From Ligula intestinalis (taxonomy: Eukaryota; Platyhelminthes; Cestoda; Diphyllobothriidea; Diphyllobothriidae), in assembly GCA_036362985.1 (NCBI GenBank), contig JAYGXS010000001.1, positions 20,333,849 through 20,397,848 on the forward strand: DNA of 64,000 bases, written 5' to 3'. The notes beneath the pieces are model-generated. The model ran no database searches. It was not told where the DNA came from and saw nothing but the letters and a program-made list of their open reading frames with translations. Made by a program: the position numbers and the translations under genes. Every line of letters begins with the position of its first letter. Within the stretch, counting starts at the first letter, position 1. Below are positions 33,750-45,769 of this stretch, in pieces.

Positions 33750-34850
33750 CTGTGTTGGAGGGGAGGAGTTATGGCGACTGAATGCAACTGCGTAATGGGA
33801 GCAGATGTTACAGCGCTAGTATTGGATTTGCAGCGCAGATTGACCGAAAATTCGCATGTTCTGCCTTTGGAGGTCAGTATTGTGGAAGCTTGAGCGACAT
33901 TGTAATGCACTCTATGATGTCATTCCGACACCCGTAACACTACTATACTGCTACTTGCTTTATTTCAGTAACAATTTATTCGCATATGCTTCCTCACCAT
34001 ATTCAGACGAAGATCATCGTGGTGTTTCCTAGTAAAGTTCATGCAAACTGTGACAATCCCGTCAGCAACCGCATCTACTGAACCTTGTTGCCATAGTCTA
34101 CGTGGCCCCTTAATGTTCCCCCTTGTGTTGACGCGCAACGGACTGTGGAAGATCGTGGTGGTTCTGCTGTATTCGTCACCTTGTCAGTGGACTCCACAAT
34201 CAGTGAGGGTGTATCTGGCCGCATCGGACAAAATTCAATGATGTCCTTTTTACTCGCTACAGTCACCTCCCTGTTTTGACTCTAACGTACTTACGATGCC
34301 CAAGATAGGGTCCTCTGTATCGCCACCCCAACGGTTGTTCCTCAAGCTAATTGCACGGTTAAATGGTTGTGAAAGTTAGACTCTGCCTTTTAATACTTTC
34401 TCCAACAACTAGGAGCGTTTAGAACATCCACAGACTCTAACTGACATAACGGTACTATATTGAGTATGTTTCGTCCCATGAGAAACTGTTTCTTATGCTC
34501 GAAAAAATTCGCAAATGCTGCTGAAACTGCTATAGTTTCAAAAAAACGTCCAAGAGGTTTTCTTTTCCATTGTCTGCTCATTTTTGGCTTTTGTTCCATC
34601 TCAATTGTTTGTGGCATTTGTAATCGCAACTACGCTGAGGAACTATTCCTGAAGCAACAACTGCAGGTGTTTGCGCCTTCGCTCCAACATTTTGTGCGAC
34701 TACTTCGTCGCATTTATCTGGACATTTTTTCCACACTCCCTTGTACTTATTGATACATTTTAAAGGTTTTAGGATCCCAAAATGCATCAAGACAAATAAG
34801 ATTTCAAATGTACACACGCAGATTGCTCTCAAATAAACTAAGCTGACCTC
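33750..34850. other. Stretch without a recognised feature
   Basis: Short overlapping ORFs on both strands with no family signature. The exon candidate at 34853-34951 starts just beyond. Confidence 0.3.
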
Positions 34851-34852
34851 AC

Positions 34853-34951
34853 CCTTCACTCCCAGCCACAAGGGACCATAGGCACGAGCATTCCCGAAGC
34901 CTGTTGATTCGATGCGGACAGCATCAACTGCCAGGTTGTTGAAAATGTCCG
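34853..34951 (-). CDS. Isolated candidate internal exon
   Basis: A 99-nt stretch between TGGTAG and the donor GTGAGGTCAG can be read in phase 1 to 1. The peptide is non-repetitive, about 32 residues, running from DIFNNLAVDAVRIEST to YGPLWLGVK. It has protein-like composition but no family that I recognise. It lies on the same strand as, and upstream of, the 26.3-kb exon candidate, so the two could belong to one gene. The acceptor is weak in pyrimidines and no partner exon with matching phase was found. Confidence 0.27.
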
Positions 34952-35379
34952 CTACCAGAACCTCCGATCACAGCATGCACTGGCTGGCACACACAATCAG
35001 CTCCTAATGCATGCTCGGAGGTTTAAAATTTCATCTTATACCCTTCTCCCCCCACGACTCAGTAAGTCACACCTGAGACTGAAAAAACTTGTCCTTCCGG
35101 CCTTATAGGAATGCGCGCGTTATCGTACTACGCAAACGCGAGCCACTCGGATGCTTGATTGCCATTGGTTGAGATAATAACGTAATCGATAGATGATTGG
35201 CTTATCGACTTTGCATGCTCTCAGCGCGACAGACACCATTGTGACGTGGCGCAATCTGATGATAAGCCGCACGAGCAAGCTCTCGTTACTGTAGCCGTAA
35301 ATCTGGTAAACCTATTGCCGGAGGCCTCCGGCAGCTACTGACAGTTTGAGCGTCGTTCTCGACGATGTCCACGAGACGT

Positions 35380-35690
35380 TTCAGCAGGCTGATCGCAAAC
35401 GCGGGACCTAGAGTTGAATTAAAGTAGAAGTAGAGTCACCGAATCTATCCCAGTCTCTCACCACTCCTGCACTTGCATCCGATGTCAAAGCCAAATGTCT
35501 AGAAGACCGGAGATAGGGAAGGCGCAGGCGGCTGGCACGACCAAAACTCAATACGCGTACCAACAGCACACCCCGCTAGGCAGGCTCCCGCCTGGGAGTG
35601 CCATTACGGCCACATTAAGAAGGAGCCGTTGCCTGAGCCTGACTCTCAGCTCGCAGTAAGGCACTCCGCTCAATAACACGCACACTGGGC
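35380..35690 (-). repeat. Inverted copy of the CpG-rich repeat at 8420-8830
   Basis: On the minus strand it carries CTGAGAGTCAGGCT, TTCTTAATGTGGCC, CTCCGGTCTTCTAGAC and TCGTGGACATCGTCGAGAA in the same order as the other copy. No transposon termini could be confirmed at this locus. Confidence 0.5.
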
Positions 35691-36964
35691 TGAATATGGT
35701 GTCAAAGCTATCGCTTCAGTTGGCAAACATCCAAGCCACGCTTTTAGCGCAGCTTGATAGCTTCGAGTTCGCCCGATTGATTATAGTGAAGGAATAAATG
35801 TGCTGAGGATCGAACCCACTCTCTCCCCAACCGCTGTCAGCAGGCCACCACCAAGCTGATCGGTCGCCTAAAGTGGGATGCTCAGTCACTACAACACGAT
35901 ACACACCCCTCTACGGTCGTGTGCACATCTTTATAACATTAAAACACCAGTGTGACAATCCCAAATTTCACTTTTAATTTTACCTGACGACGGAAATGTG
36001 TTTATAGGTTGCGTATTTGGAAGTAAATGGCTCCTTTTATTATCACACCTCGGAATGCCTACCAATTTCGTGTGAACATTTGCTTAACACTAAAAGGCTC
36101 GTTGATACAAACATAAGAGAAGAATGATTCAAACAAGAATTCTGAATGAGGCAAGACTGATGGGAGGGCTCTTCCTGTTTAATTACTCGTCGTCTGGGAA
36201 ACCGAGTTTTGGTTAATTGCAGACCGTGTTTTGAATTATTTGATATATAGTCCAACATTAACCCTCAGAATTTTTTTTGCATAATCATCAGTGGATTTAC
36301 GATTGCCAGTGCGGCTCTGAACTGCAAAAATATATGCTTTTACAGTACAGACGATGCATATTATCCAGATTGTAAGGCATGAATTAAGAGGCGATGCAAA
36401 TTGCAGTCAAATATAGTAAAGTATCAATTAACCATCTGAGGACTGAAGGGTTTGGCGTTTTCTAAAGAGCTGTTAAAAGGCGTGATTTTCTGCAAAAAGG
36501 TATGCTGAATAGCATTTGTGAGCAGTCGCGCCGGGAACTGAAGTAAATTCATGCAAGTAAGAAAGAGTATGCAAAAGGTTCCTTGATAGGATTTTCCATG
36601 GCGGACACGTAATGAAACGCCGTTGCCTTGAACTACCTTAATGACTTTAAATCTAAAAAAATGAGCAGTATGGCAGTATACGACCAGTTTTCTGTTTCAC
36701 GCTGTGTAATCCCTTCTATATCTTTTACACACCCGTAGTTCGTAAAGGAGACAATTTCGTATAGCCCTTCCAGTGGGTTTCGATTTTTTATGCACTGCAT
36801 GACTACAATTATGAGTAGTACTACTTTTAAACGTCATTTTGGCGTCATAACAACTGTTTTCGGTCATCCATCATCAGGCCTTAACAGTGACGTGAAAAAT
36901 AAGTGAGTACAGCGGGCAGTTTTGTGCAAGGGGGGGGCAAATAATCATCTCGAAGGTCCCGCCT

Positions 36965-37715
36965 CTCGTACATGCCGGACTCAAAGTGCCGGGTACATTG
37001 GGTTGTGGCGCACGATTGAAGTCATACGCGTGGCTTGCCCTCTGTGACTGCAAGTAGCGTGGTCACGAGGCTTGCTCTCTGTGGCTAAAGGTAGCGCGGC
37101 TTCTGACGCCGGTGCTTCTGGTGGTTTGGGATTCTTGTGTGCAGTCGGCCAGGAGAGGGAAACTGCATGCACCTGCGTCTTTTGACAAATGAGAGCGGGT
37201 TTTGATAGACGAAATGCACTGCCTCAACAGTGGATAGCAACCGTTTACCTAGGCCTTTAGAGTACTGTGTTGGTGCCTGTTATATGACCCGAAAGGTCTT
37301 CCTCAGGTCAACTTGGTGATTTGTATCGAGTAAGTGTGCGAGAATTTAACTTGAAATCGATTTATTTTTACCTTATCCTAGCCAGCCTGGTACCTGTTCG
37401 GGTACCCTTTTCTCCAGACGTCTATTTGTTCGGCCAATATATCCCGCTCCACAGGAGGAGGTGAAGGAATACATGCACATGAATGTGGCCTGTAACGGTA
37501 GTCTGCCTTTACCCTTCCCCAAAACACGGAAAGGGAGAGTTTGTGAAGAGTGCGCGTAAGTTTGCCCCCACAGCCACCGACAGCACACCTCGCGATCAGG
37601 CTACGCGCAGTCACAGAGAGCACGCCGAGCGAGTGACGTCGACCGTGAGAACGACCCTCACTCCACTCGCGCCAGAAGCTAACGTGCCCGGCACGTTGAC
37701 TTCGGCATGCGAGGG
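36965..37715. mobile_element. Diverged fold-back PLE fragment
   Basis: The centre (37588-37373, minus) encodes TFMCMYSFTSSCGAGYIGRT then NRRLEKRVPEQVPGWL, the start of a GIY-YIG domain with its cysteine-rich lead. The flanks 36965-37110 and 37555-37715 are related in inverted orientation (CCTCTGTGACTGCAAGTAGC against the reverse of GCTACGCGCAGTCACAGAG). A minus-strand CTGAGGAAGACCTTTCGGGT at about 37300 resembles a decayed hammerhead. Confidence 0.5.
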
Positions 37716-38069
37716 AAGAGGGATGATTTACTGTGCCTCCACATCAAGAACTGGCAAATATGTGGAAGGATGGCATGGTGTGCACTGTTATATCCTGCAT
37801 GCTGAAAAGATAAGAGAATGCAATAGGCTCTGCCTTTGCTTATTGCTCAAATGTGCTATCATCTGCTTGTGCTGACGTCCGTCTGATTCAATGCGAAACG
37901 TGGAGTACTAGCGCGCAATCCAGACGGATCGATACAGGCCTCTCCATTTCAGCCAAATCAGCCTTACTGTGCATAGAAAATAACAATTACTCTAATCACC
38001 CAAAAGTGCAATAAGTGACAATGAGCACATTAGGTTTTTACGCATTTTGTGGAAAATTCTTTTTTTGCT

Positions 38070-38236
38070 TCATATTACGACTGTATTATAAGTATTTGTA
38101 AAATGGCTGCAGAATATGACGGTGTCTATGTATAGGAGAAGTAATCCAATGAGTCCAAATACCAATGTGATGGAGGGTTCGGTAAGGTAGAGACCCCCTA
38201 GGAAATTCTGTAGCAGCGTAAGGATCCCAACGATAA
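38070..38236 (-). CDS. Gene B, terminal exon (third and fourth helices, stop)
   Basis: The acceptor CGCTATTTCAG opens a 167-nt exon ending in TGA at 38072-38070. It completes helix 3 (VIVGILTLLQNFL) and encodes helix 4 (TEPSITLVFGLIGLLLLYID), then a short tail ending TVVI. Length and phase are identical to gene A's last exon. Four helices, a size near 165-212 aa and the VFG...LLYID signature support a MARVEL-type membrane or vesicle protein (inference). The gene spans about 20 kb against 5 kb for gene A, and the difference is mostly transposon-filled introns. Confidence 0.8.
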
Positions 38237-38489
38237 CTGAAATAGCGAACAGTGAGGATTAATGTCATGAGTTATATGGTATCGATATAGATATAAATAT
38301 ATATCAAGGAAATAATCTCTCAAATTATTAGGTGCATGACATGGAAGTAGGTGGATGGGACATGACTTTTAAGGGTCAGACCCTAGAGTTCGATGAACAT
38401 TTTTGTCGAAGACAATCAACTGCCGCGGAATAACCACGGAAATGTCCATTCTACAAACGAGTAGCACTACAAGTAGTGTGAATTCTATA

Positions 38490-38600
38490 TGACATGCAGT
38501 AGCAGAAACATCGGCGAAACACGTGTCTGGGCTTTTAGCTAGTATCTATGCGGAAGTATGGTATAACATCATTGTCATATATATATATATATATATATAC
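38490..38600 (+). repeat. Dispersed element end with GAAACACGTGTC, plus (AT)n
   Basis: CGGCGAAACACGTGTCTGGG then CTTTTAGCTAGTATCT recurs at 1740-1865 (plus, decayed), and the GAAACACGTGTC part recurs at 360-430 (minus), where GGCAG-AATG-CTGCC precedes it. A dinucleotide (TA)n microsatellite follows at 38576-38600. GAAACACGTGTC resembles the 3' half of a hammerhead ribozyme. Confidence 0.48.
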
Positions 38601-38609
38601 TTTGGGCAG

Positions 38610-41260
38610 CAATATTTTAAGTAGTGCGTCTAATATACCCCTAGTCTCAGGATTGTTTCCTACGAAACGGTGGCTAAAGGACTTTTATAGGTGGGGAATT
38701 ACGATAGGCAGTTGAATATACTTTTATAACTGCTACATGCATCTTATTTTATTGCATTTAGAAATGTGGTTGATTTTAATCTGTTGATTTTCCTTTTGCG
38801 TTTTACATTTAATTTAGAGTGGAAAACGCGATTAAAATGCGTAAGTTTCTTTAAATTCCTGAAACGATAGGTATGGTGGTTAGGAGGACGTATATTTCAA
38901 CTTACCTGACGTCCAAATTACCATTTTGGATTTAGGTTAGTATAGACCGTGGCATGAAGTGCCGAACACCATTTCAATTAACATACACAAGAACCTACAC
39001 CAAGCGGCCGCGGGAAACAAATTCAACTGCATTTTCTCACATTACACTTCTACACATTTTATTTAATTTTCAGCCTATTTCCCTATCTCCAAAACCAATA
39101 AAACCGCCATTTCCGTAGGACAAAATGCTGGGGCTTAGGGTATACGAGCTGCACTACTTAAACTACCTTTGCCATTAAACAGTAATACAGATTAGGAAAA
39201 TCTACGGATATAAATCAACAAACTTTATGATTTCAATAAAATTAAAATTCATATAGCAGTTATTGAATGACATTTCATGGCCTTTCCTAAGTGCAAATTT
39301 ATAAAACCTCTACAACCACGGTTTCCGTTGGGTAGAATGCTAAACTAGCGGTAAAGTAGATGCACAAAATAAACTACTGTTGCCGGCTGCTACAGATAAT
39401 ATACCTGCCTCTGTATAAATTCTCTAATTTAGGCAATACAAACTCAATAAACGCTTACGTGAAGTCCGACAATCCACAACATAAGTATCTTCCTATGGAA
39501 TGAGTTTAATTAGTGAATGCTCTGGGAATCTGCAACAGGCAACGTATGCACCCTCCATCGTTGTGCACATTTGGTAGAAAATGGCGTCTGCATCAATCAC
39601 TTATTCGAGGAAACAATCTCTTTGCAGTTTACAAAACATACCCGATTCCCGGACAATTTTGAGTTCTAGGTCTAAATTTACTTAGGATATTACCTGCATT
39701 TTTTCCCATAAAAGAAAACAAATCTACTTATATCAGGTAAGTAGTAATTTTTATCGAGTGCAGTTAATGAAGGCACACGAGAAGAAGCCAACTCAAACGC
39801 CGGTTGTCTGTCGTACCTGTGGCATTTTGAAATGAAAGATCCACAGTATAAACCTACATTAATCCCTGTTTCCTATCAAAAGACATTACAAAGTTTCGTA
39901 TAACCTTTTCCGAAATCGACCAGCTACTGTATCACTAAATTTATGCATCGAGAACATTCAAAAACGAAATATACACAGTAGAAACTTGGTAGTTTATGCA
40001 CTACTACAATCTGCTAATTCAAGCACTTGTGAATTGCATTCGAATTAAGTTGAGTTTAAAGGAGAAGTAAAAGCCTCCTTCATTGCAAATACCAATGTTT
40101 AAATTCAAAAAGCTTTCACCAGCGCAGTACATTAATATGGTAAACCAAAATTACTTAAAACTTGTGGGATATGGCACGGACTCGCGTAATTTTCCTCTTT
40201 TCACACATAAATGTTATGGCCTTAAAGCATTTGTTGAAGGAAATTACATGCTTGCATTCGTGTAAGCTTCCGAATAAGTTAATGGACATTTTTTAAATTA
40301 CTTAGTCTGTTTATTTCCGGTCAGAATATGTTGCGAAAGTTAAATGAATTTTATATGATTTTGAAGGCAAAATCTATGCTTTCATAAAATTTGTATACTT
40401 TAATCGATATCGTGATGATTTCCGTCTATCTGCAATGTTTTACATTAAAGCGGAACTTATGAAAGATGTTTTAAGTAACTAGGGTATTAGTTATATTTAA
40501 AAAGTAAAACTTAATCATGAATCATTTGCTTTTCTGAGGACATATTAGGTGAACAGACAAATAAGCAAAATTTACTTATAGACTTTCTCAGAAAATCGGT
40601 ATATAGTCCATAGGGCCGAGAACGAATAAGAGACAAGTACGATGAATCTGGTGTTACTCCCTTGAACTTTTTGATATGGCTCATATCTCTCTTTGTTCAG
40701 GTTTTTAGCTCCCGAATTCTAGGTATGTTCCTATTTAAAACAACAACCGTTATCTACAGTCTATGACACGTGGATCTGCTTTCAAGAATCAATCTTCTAC
40801 CAAATAAAAGTTCTTTAATATATTGCATTCTGACTGGCCATACGAAAAAATTTAAAAAGTTCAAATATGTAACAGCATCTCGATCTGTTCAGGGTTGTAC
40901 GTCCGTTTGACCAGCGTCAAATATCGAAATGCAAAAATATGTCGAAGAGTACTTATCAGGGGTAAATGTATAGAATCAAAATCTGTCAGATTGTGAAGAT
41001 TGCTGGCGTCCCCATCTGCATACAAAGAGACCTAAAAATTATACTACTGTTTATTTATTCCAAAGCCTCTGTAACACTCACGCCATTTTGCCAATTAGCA
41101 CCTCAATAGAAAAAAAATTGGAGTGCTTCATTTACGCTTAAGTTACCAGGTCCAGTCTGGAGGAGGTGGCATGACCCCTAAAACACTGCTACACTCTGCT
41201 TGAATTGCTTTGCTCTTAAGCATGATTTCTAGATTAGACGAGTTTTGGATCAAACTAAAA
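38610..41260. other. Last intron of gene B, AT-rich
   Basis: This is very AT-rich with short ORFs only. No mobile element with recognisable coding sequence was seen. Confidence 0.5.
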
Positions 41261-41267
41261 AACTCAC

Positions 41268-41414
41268 CTCCGTAGAGGAAGGCATCCATGGCCACCAGGA
41301 CGATATCCCCGTAAAAGCGCCCTAAACAGGGAAGCTGACCGCAGAGAGGCATAGAAAATCCGAGGGTCAAAAATAACCAATTGCACCACAGACCCAATGG
41401 CTCCGTAGAAAAAA
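41268..41414 (-). CDS. Gene B, exon 4 (second membrane helix and start of third)
   Basis: A pyrimidine-rich acceptor ending CTACTTAG and donor GTGAGT bound 147 nt, phase 1 to 1. The peptide holds helix 2 (LGLWCNWLFLTLGFSMPLCG), a loop, and the start of helix 3 (DIVLVAMDAFLYG). It aligns with gene A exon 4 over its whole length, one codon shorter, with shared LW..WLFL..GF and DAF.YG. The coding-strand sequence is clearly more conserved between A and B than the flanking introns, as expected under protein-level selection. Confidence 0.82.
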
Positions 41415-42859
41415 CTAAGTAGGGAAGGCAAAAAGATGAGTTTTTACGGCAAACATCATCATAACAATGAATGGTAGGGCATTTATCGATCTGGTTACGG
41501 AACATACTCTTCCTGTTTTGCCATGGAGCTCAATCTGCAATCCTTGCACTTTTTGAGAGCGTCATGAAAATCAGTGCATTACTAGCTTTGCATTAACTGG
41601 TCTGCACAATATTAGTGACCAGATTTTTGGCCCTAAATATTTCCAGTTTAATTTATTACTCATAGCCTCCTCAAGCCACTGGGCTGTACATACACAAAAA
41701 AAAATTTAGAGTTTTTGTAGAAAGGTAGTCCATTTTTAAAAACAGGACCTCCTCTGCTAACACATTGTGTAGTAACATTCAACTACAGTCTGTAATTTAA
41801 GGAAGATACTGTCATATAACTCTTATACCTTGTAAACACTGCGCTGGAATTTGCTCACTATCGCCAGCTGGTTCTCGTTCAGTTTCTATTTGAATATAAA
41901 CCGCGATGATCACATTAAAAATTCGTTTTTCAAGAGACGGGGTAATCCTTCTCCATGCTAAGGTGATTGAGTCTGAGTTAACAATTTGAGCTGCAGGAAA
42001 AATTCTAAATCCTTTCGAGAACTTGAATGTTATGAATGTCTTTTAACTTTAGATGCGAAAATGCTCAATACATCGGTTAACACAGTATACAGTGAATTGC
42101 TCATTGCATAAAAATCAACCGATATTCTTTAAATCTTTTTTCGGTTCAACAAAATTTACTTCAGTCATAAGTTTTAGTACAGCGCAACCTAATTACAGTA
42201 TATTGCGTTCAATTCAACGTGAAAGCTTTGCGATTGATTTAGTTTTGGTCACCTGCAGAAATCACTCTCCGTAAGAAAGAAATTAATTATCCATCAAATT
42301 TTACTATTTATTTTTGAACCCTTTGACAATTTTAACATATCTAACAGAAAACATGCACAAAAATAATTGGTATTGTGTGTATTGGGTTGCAATGTGCCTC
42401 TTTTGCAAATTACATTTATGAATAAACTGTATTGTGCTGTTTAGTGAAGGGTCAAGTAATGCCACTTTTTAAACAATGAAACACCCGTTCAAAAATAATC
42501 GTTTCTATCCACTTGTCAATGCTGCCTATCGAGTATTCCAGATGGACTACATATTTTGATTCTTTTAGGAGTACTTTGGAAAATATAAGAAAAATTGTAA
42601 AGCCTTCTGCGATTTTATTTAGACGGAACATAAATAGCCTGCAAATGTGAAGCATTAATGCCAGGTGTAAAAACATGTCAAGCTTAAAAAGTTCAAGGAA
42701 TTCGAGGGGATTAAAAAAAGTATGATGTACGTTCTTTAGGCATCCAAATTAAATAAGACGTATTTTGCTAACAAATAACTTCAAGAAGGAAAGTCTTCAT
42801 GTTTATTTAACTTTTAAAAATATTTGTTTATGCGCATATATTCGAGGTCCCAGATATTA

Positions 42860-43290
42860 TATTGCTTTCATCATCGCCTAATGAAGAAGGAAATGGGGCA
42901 GTTCCTGAGACCGAGTTTTATTAAGGCTGATGTCTCAAAAACATTCTCACTTTCATCCTCAGAGCGTAGTGTCTATTTTCCTCTTGGCGTCGACTTAGTG
43001 TGTCTAACCGCTAGCCATGCTTCATAGCCGTGCATGATGCATGCGCGTCGGTCGATTGTAAAATCGATCGCTGGTGGCTGTTTGGATTCTTCTTGCCATC
43101 ACGGCGTCTCCGTGAAGGGTGTCACGTAATTCGTGTGCCTTCTGAGCGTTTCCACCTTCTTCGCTCATGGCTGCCGGCTTTCAGCCCTGCCTATCTGCCT
43201 TCGCGCGACCTATTATTCCGTTCTGAGCAGATGTTAGCCTTTTGCGAAGCGTTTTATAGACGGGATGAATGTTTATGGGTCTGTTAAGTG
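42860..43290 (+). repeat. Dispersed repeat, copy 2 (partner at 21500-21760)
   Basis: It shares the block order described for 21500-21760. GGCTGATGTCTCAAAAACAT here also resembles CTCTGATGTCTCAAAACACT at 57115, so a third diverged copy may exist there. The CpG-rich 3' half has no coding signature. Confidence 0.4.
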
Positions 43291-43329
43291 TGCCAGTCGA
43301 GTACCAACTTTCTGGCACCAATATGGCCC

Positions 43330-43870
43330 TTTTATTATTGGGTTGGCTAACTACCCTCGTTTTCTGAAAGGCGAGCGCGTGATTATTCTGCTATACGTGG
43401 TCATAAGCCATAGCTTATCTTTGCCGATGATTGCGAGCTGATACTCCTGCAACATTGTGCCAAGGTGCTTGTTCGTTTCAGCAACATACATGGCATCACA
43501 GTTAGGTCATGGTATGCTGCAGACCACTGCTGATTGTTCTGGCAAGCCATTTCCTATGTAACGACCAGGATCCTGAAACCATTCGGGGTCGGTGTGGCTC
43601 ATAGGCCAGAGTCACACACCAAACAGCAGATCATGAAGTCCAAAGACCCGTTTCCATTGACACATTTAGGAGGAACACGAACGAAGTGACATACCTCATG
43701 GAGGCTTCTGCGATGGCGAGACAATCCAAACAGCCACCGGCAATCAATCGTCACAAGCGTGCATCAAGCATGGCTATAACACACGGCTTATGGTAAGAAA
43801 CACTCACTTGACGCCAACAGGAGAATGGACACCACTCTCTGACAATGAAAGCGAGAGTGGTTTGGAAAAT
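43330..43870. mobile_element. Two PLE fragments head to head
   Basis: Minus strand, 43560-43330: NCDAMYVAETNKHLGTMLQE then YQLAIIGKD, a GIY-YIG entry (YVGETGK.L.TRL.E consensus). Plus strand, from 43568: PFGVGVAHRPESHTKQQIMK then SKDPFPLTH, the PLE linker just before the endonuclease, followed by decayed frames to about 43870. The two pieces come from opposite strands and meet within about 10 bp near 43565. Confidence 0.6.
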
Positions 43871-44924
43871 TCAGCCTTTATATAATTTTGTCTGAGGAAT
43901 CATCTCATCTTTTTCTTCATCTTCCGTTGATGATGAAAGCAATAAATTGGTACTTATAAATGCAGTAAAAGCCAACGGAAAGATTAATCTTTTAAAGGTA
44001 AGATTTTCGTAGGTGGCCGGAAATGGACGTGTTTAAAAGTTGGCATGCCGAAATTAATGATATATTACAGGATTAGCCGGAATAGTGCAAACTATATGTA
44101 CATAAAATTTTCGGGCAAAAAGCACATCTTAATAATTTCGGTTGACTTTCCGTCAGTGAGGCAATGTACTGTAAGTTTTATGACGTCCTCAGCATCTGCT
44201 AGGAAAGGTTTTTAAAACATCCGGTACTCACGACCTACCAAACTTTACAATTTTCAGATTCTTGTCTACTTATTGTAAAGAGTACTCTGTGTGTACTCTT
44301 CTAGCTTTCAAGTATTATGCCAGTTCTTCGTGGTCAGCTTCTGAATAAGCTGCACATTAATCAAACAAATCGCAATGCTGCCAAATATATCAGTGCGTAA
44401 CATACGCAGTCTATGTACTTGTCTTATCCAAACTAAAAAAAAATATGCCATTTTTTATATGAACAGATAGAAACGGTGATTTATTTTCACAGATTTAAGA
44501 CTTGTTTATCATTTCACATGGTACGTGCTAGAGGACTCAGTATTTTGACGCAGTCTCATAGCGTGCGCTCACGGTCAGCAAGTGAAAACACCTTCTTGAA
44601 TACAGTTTAGTATTTTATAAGAAGTTCTTAACGTTCACACAGAAGGGTGCATTTTTTTATTCTAGGAAGTTTAGTCTTTCAAATAAATTTTGATCTTTTA
44701 TGTGTATTAAAAAGCTTAATATCCGCGGTAACATTTATTGAATATTCCCCGAGAACTGTTACCTACAGTAGATTCCCTATATCATGAGAGGTCACTCGAA
44801 ATTCTGAAATATGGTTTTGATTGGAACATTTTAATTGCAGATTGTTGAAGTAGAGACTATCGTACAGCTAACCTCAACATATTTTGGGCACCTCAAGATG
44901 CCAGCGTTTCAACGAGCTCCCTTT

Positions 44925-45760
44925 TGACCACCAAGGAAAGATATGTACTATACAAAGTAACTAATTAAGTAGTATCCATTTTTCCACTGATTTTGACTGC
45001 CCTTATAAATTCAAATACATGTTTTTGGCAAACTTGCACGAAAAAATTATTTCTTGTACGCGTTTGGTAGAAAATTACCCCTTATTTAAATGTTATATTA
45101 TAAAGAAAGGCTAGCTTTCGGTTTTAAAATGTTTCTGAATTACCGAATAATTTTGAAACCTACTAACTGCTACACTGGAATCCAAGGTTTACAAACTACG
45201 CACTATCTTCATCCATTTTAAGGAAAAGAAGGTTTTTGCCTACAGTTCTTATAAAATATTACAAAAGATATGGAGCATGCTTTACAGAGTAAAGGCAGCA
45301 TTAAAAAATTAATAGATATGATGTTCTATTTATGAACACATGAAAATTGTAAAAAAACTCATTATTTGAAATTTTTTAAACCGAAAGGTGCACTTTCTTT
45401 CAGTATAAAATTTATAGATGGCGTAGTTTCATATCAAGCGAGTACAAGAAATACTTTTTCGTGCATGTTTCCCATAAAATATATTTGAATTTATAAAGGT
45501 AATCAAAATGAATAACAAAGAGACACACTAATTGAGTAGATAATTTTTATGATGCATACTTTTACTTAGCGGTCAGAGCGAAGCTCATTGAAAAATCGGT
45601 ATCCAGATGTGACCTAAATACATTGAGATGAGGCTGTGTAATCGTTATTTTTAAAACCATGCGTAATTAATATGTTTGAGTCAAAAACGCATTTCAGAAT
45701 TCCGGGTAACATTTCATGAGATAGGAATTCTACTGTAACTTAGAACACGGGAGGAATCCC
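44925..45760 (+). repeat. Long AT-rich dispersed repeat, copy
   Basis: Collinear with 49545-50440, 1-300, 63265-63600 and part of 7130-7480. Shared landmarks in order: AAGTAGTATCCATTTTTCC, TTATAAATTCAAATA, TTTCTTGTACGCGTTTGGTAG, TACACTGGAATCCAAGGTTT, GGCGTAGTTT..ATCAAGCGAGTACAAGAAA, and TTTCATGAGATAGGAATT. It is about 0.85 kb with no ORF of note, so probably a non-autonomous element of unknown class. Confidence 0.62.
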
Positions 45761-45769
45761 TACTTGATT

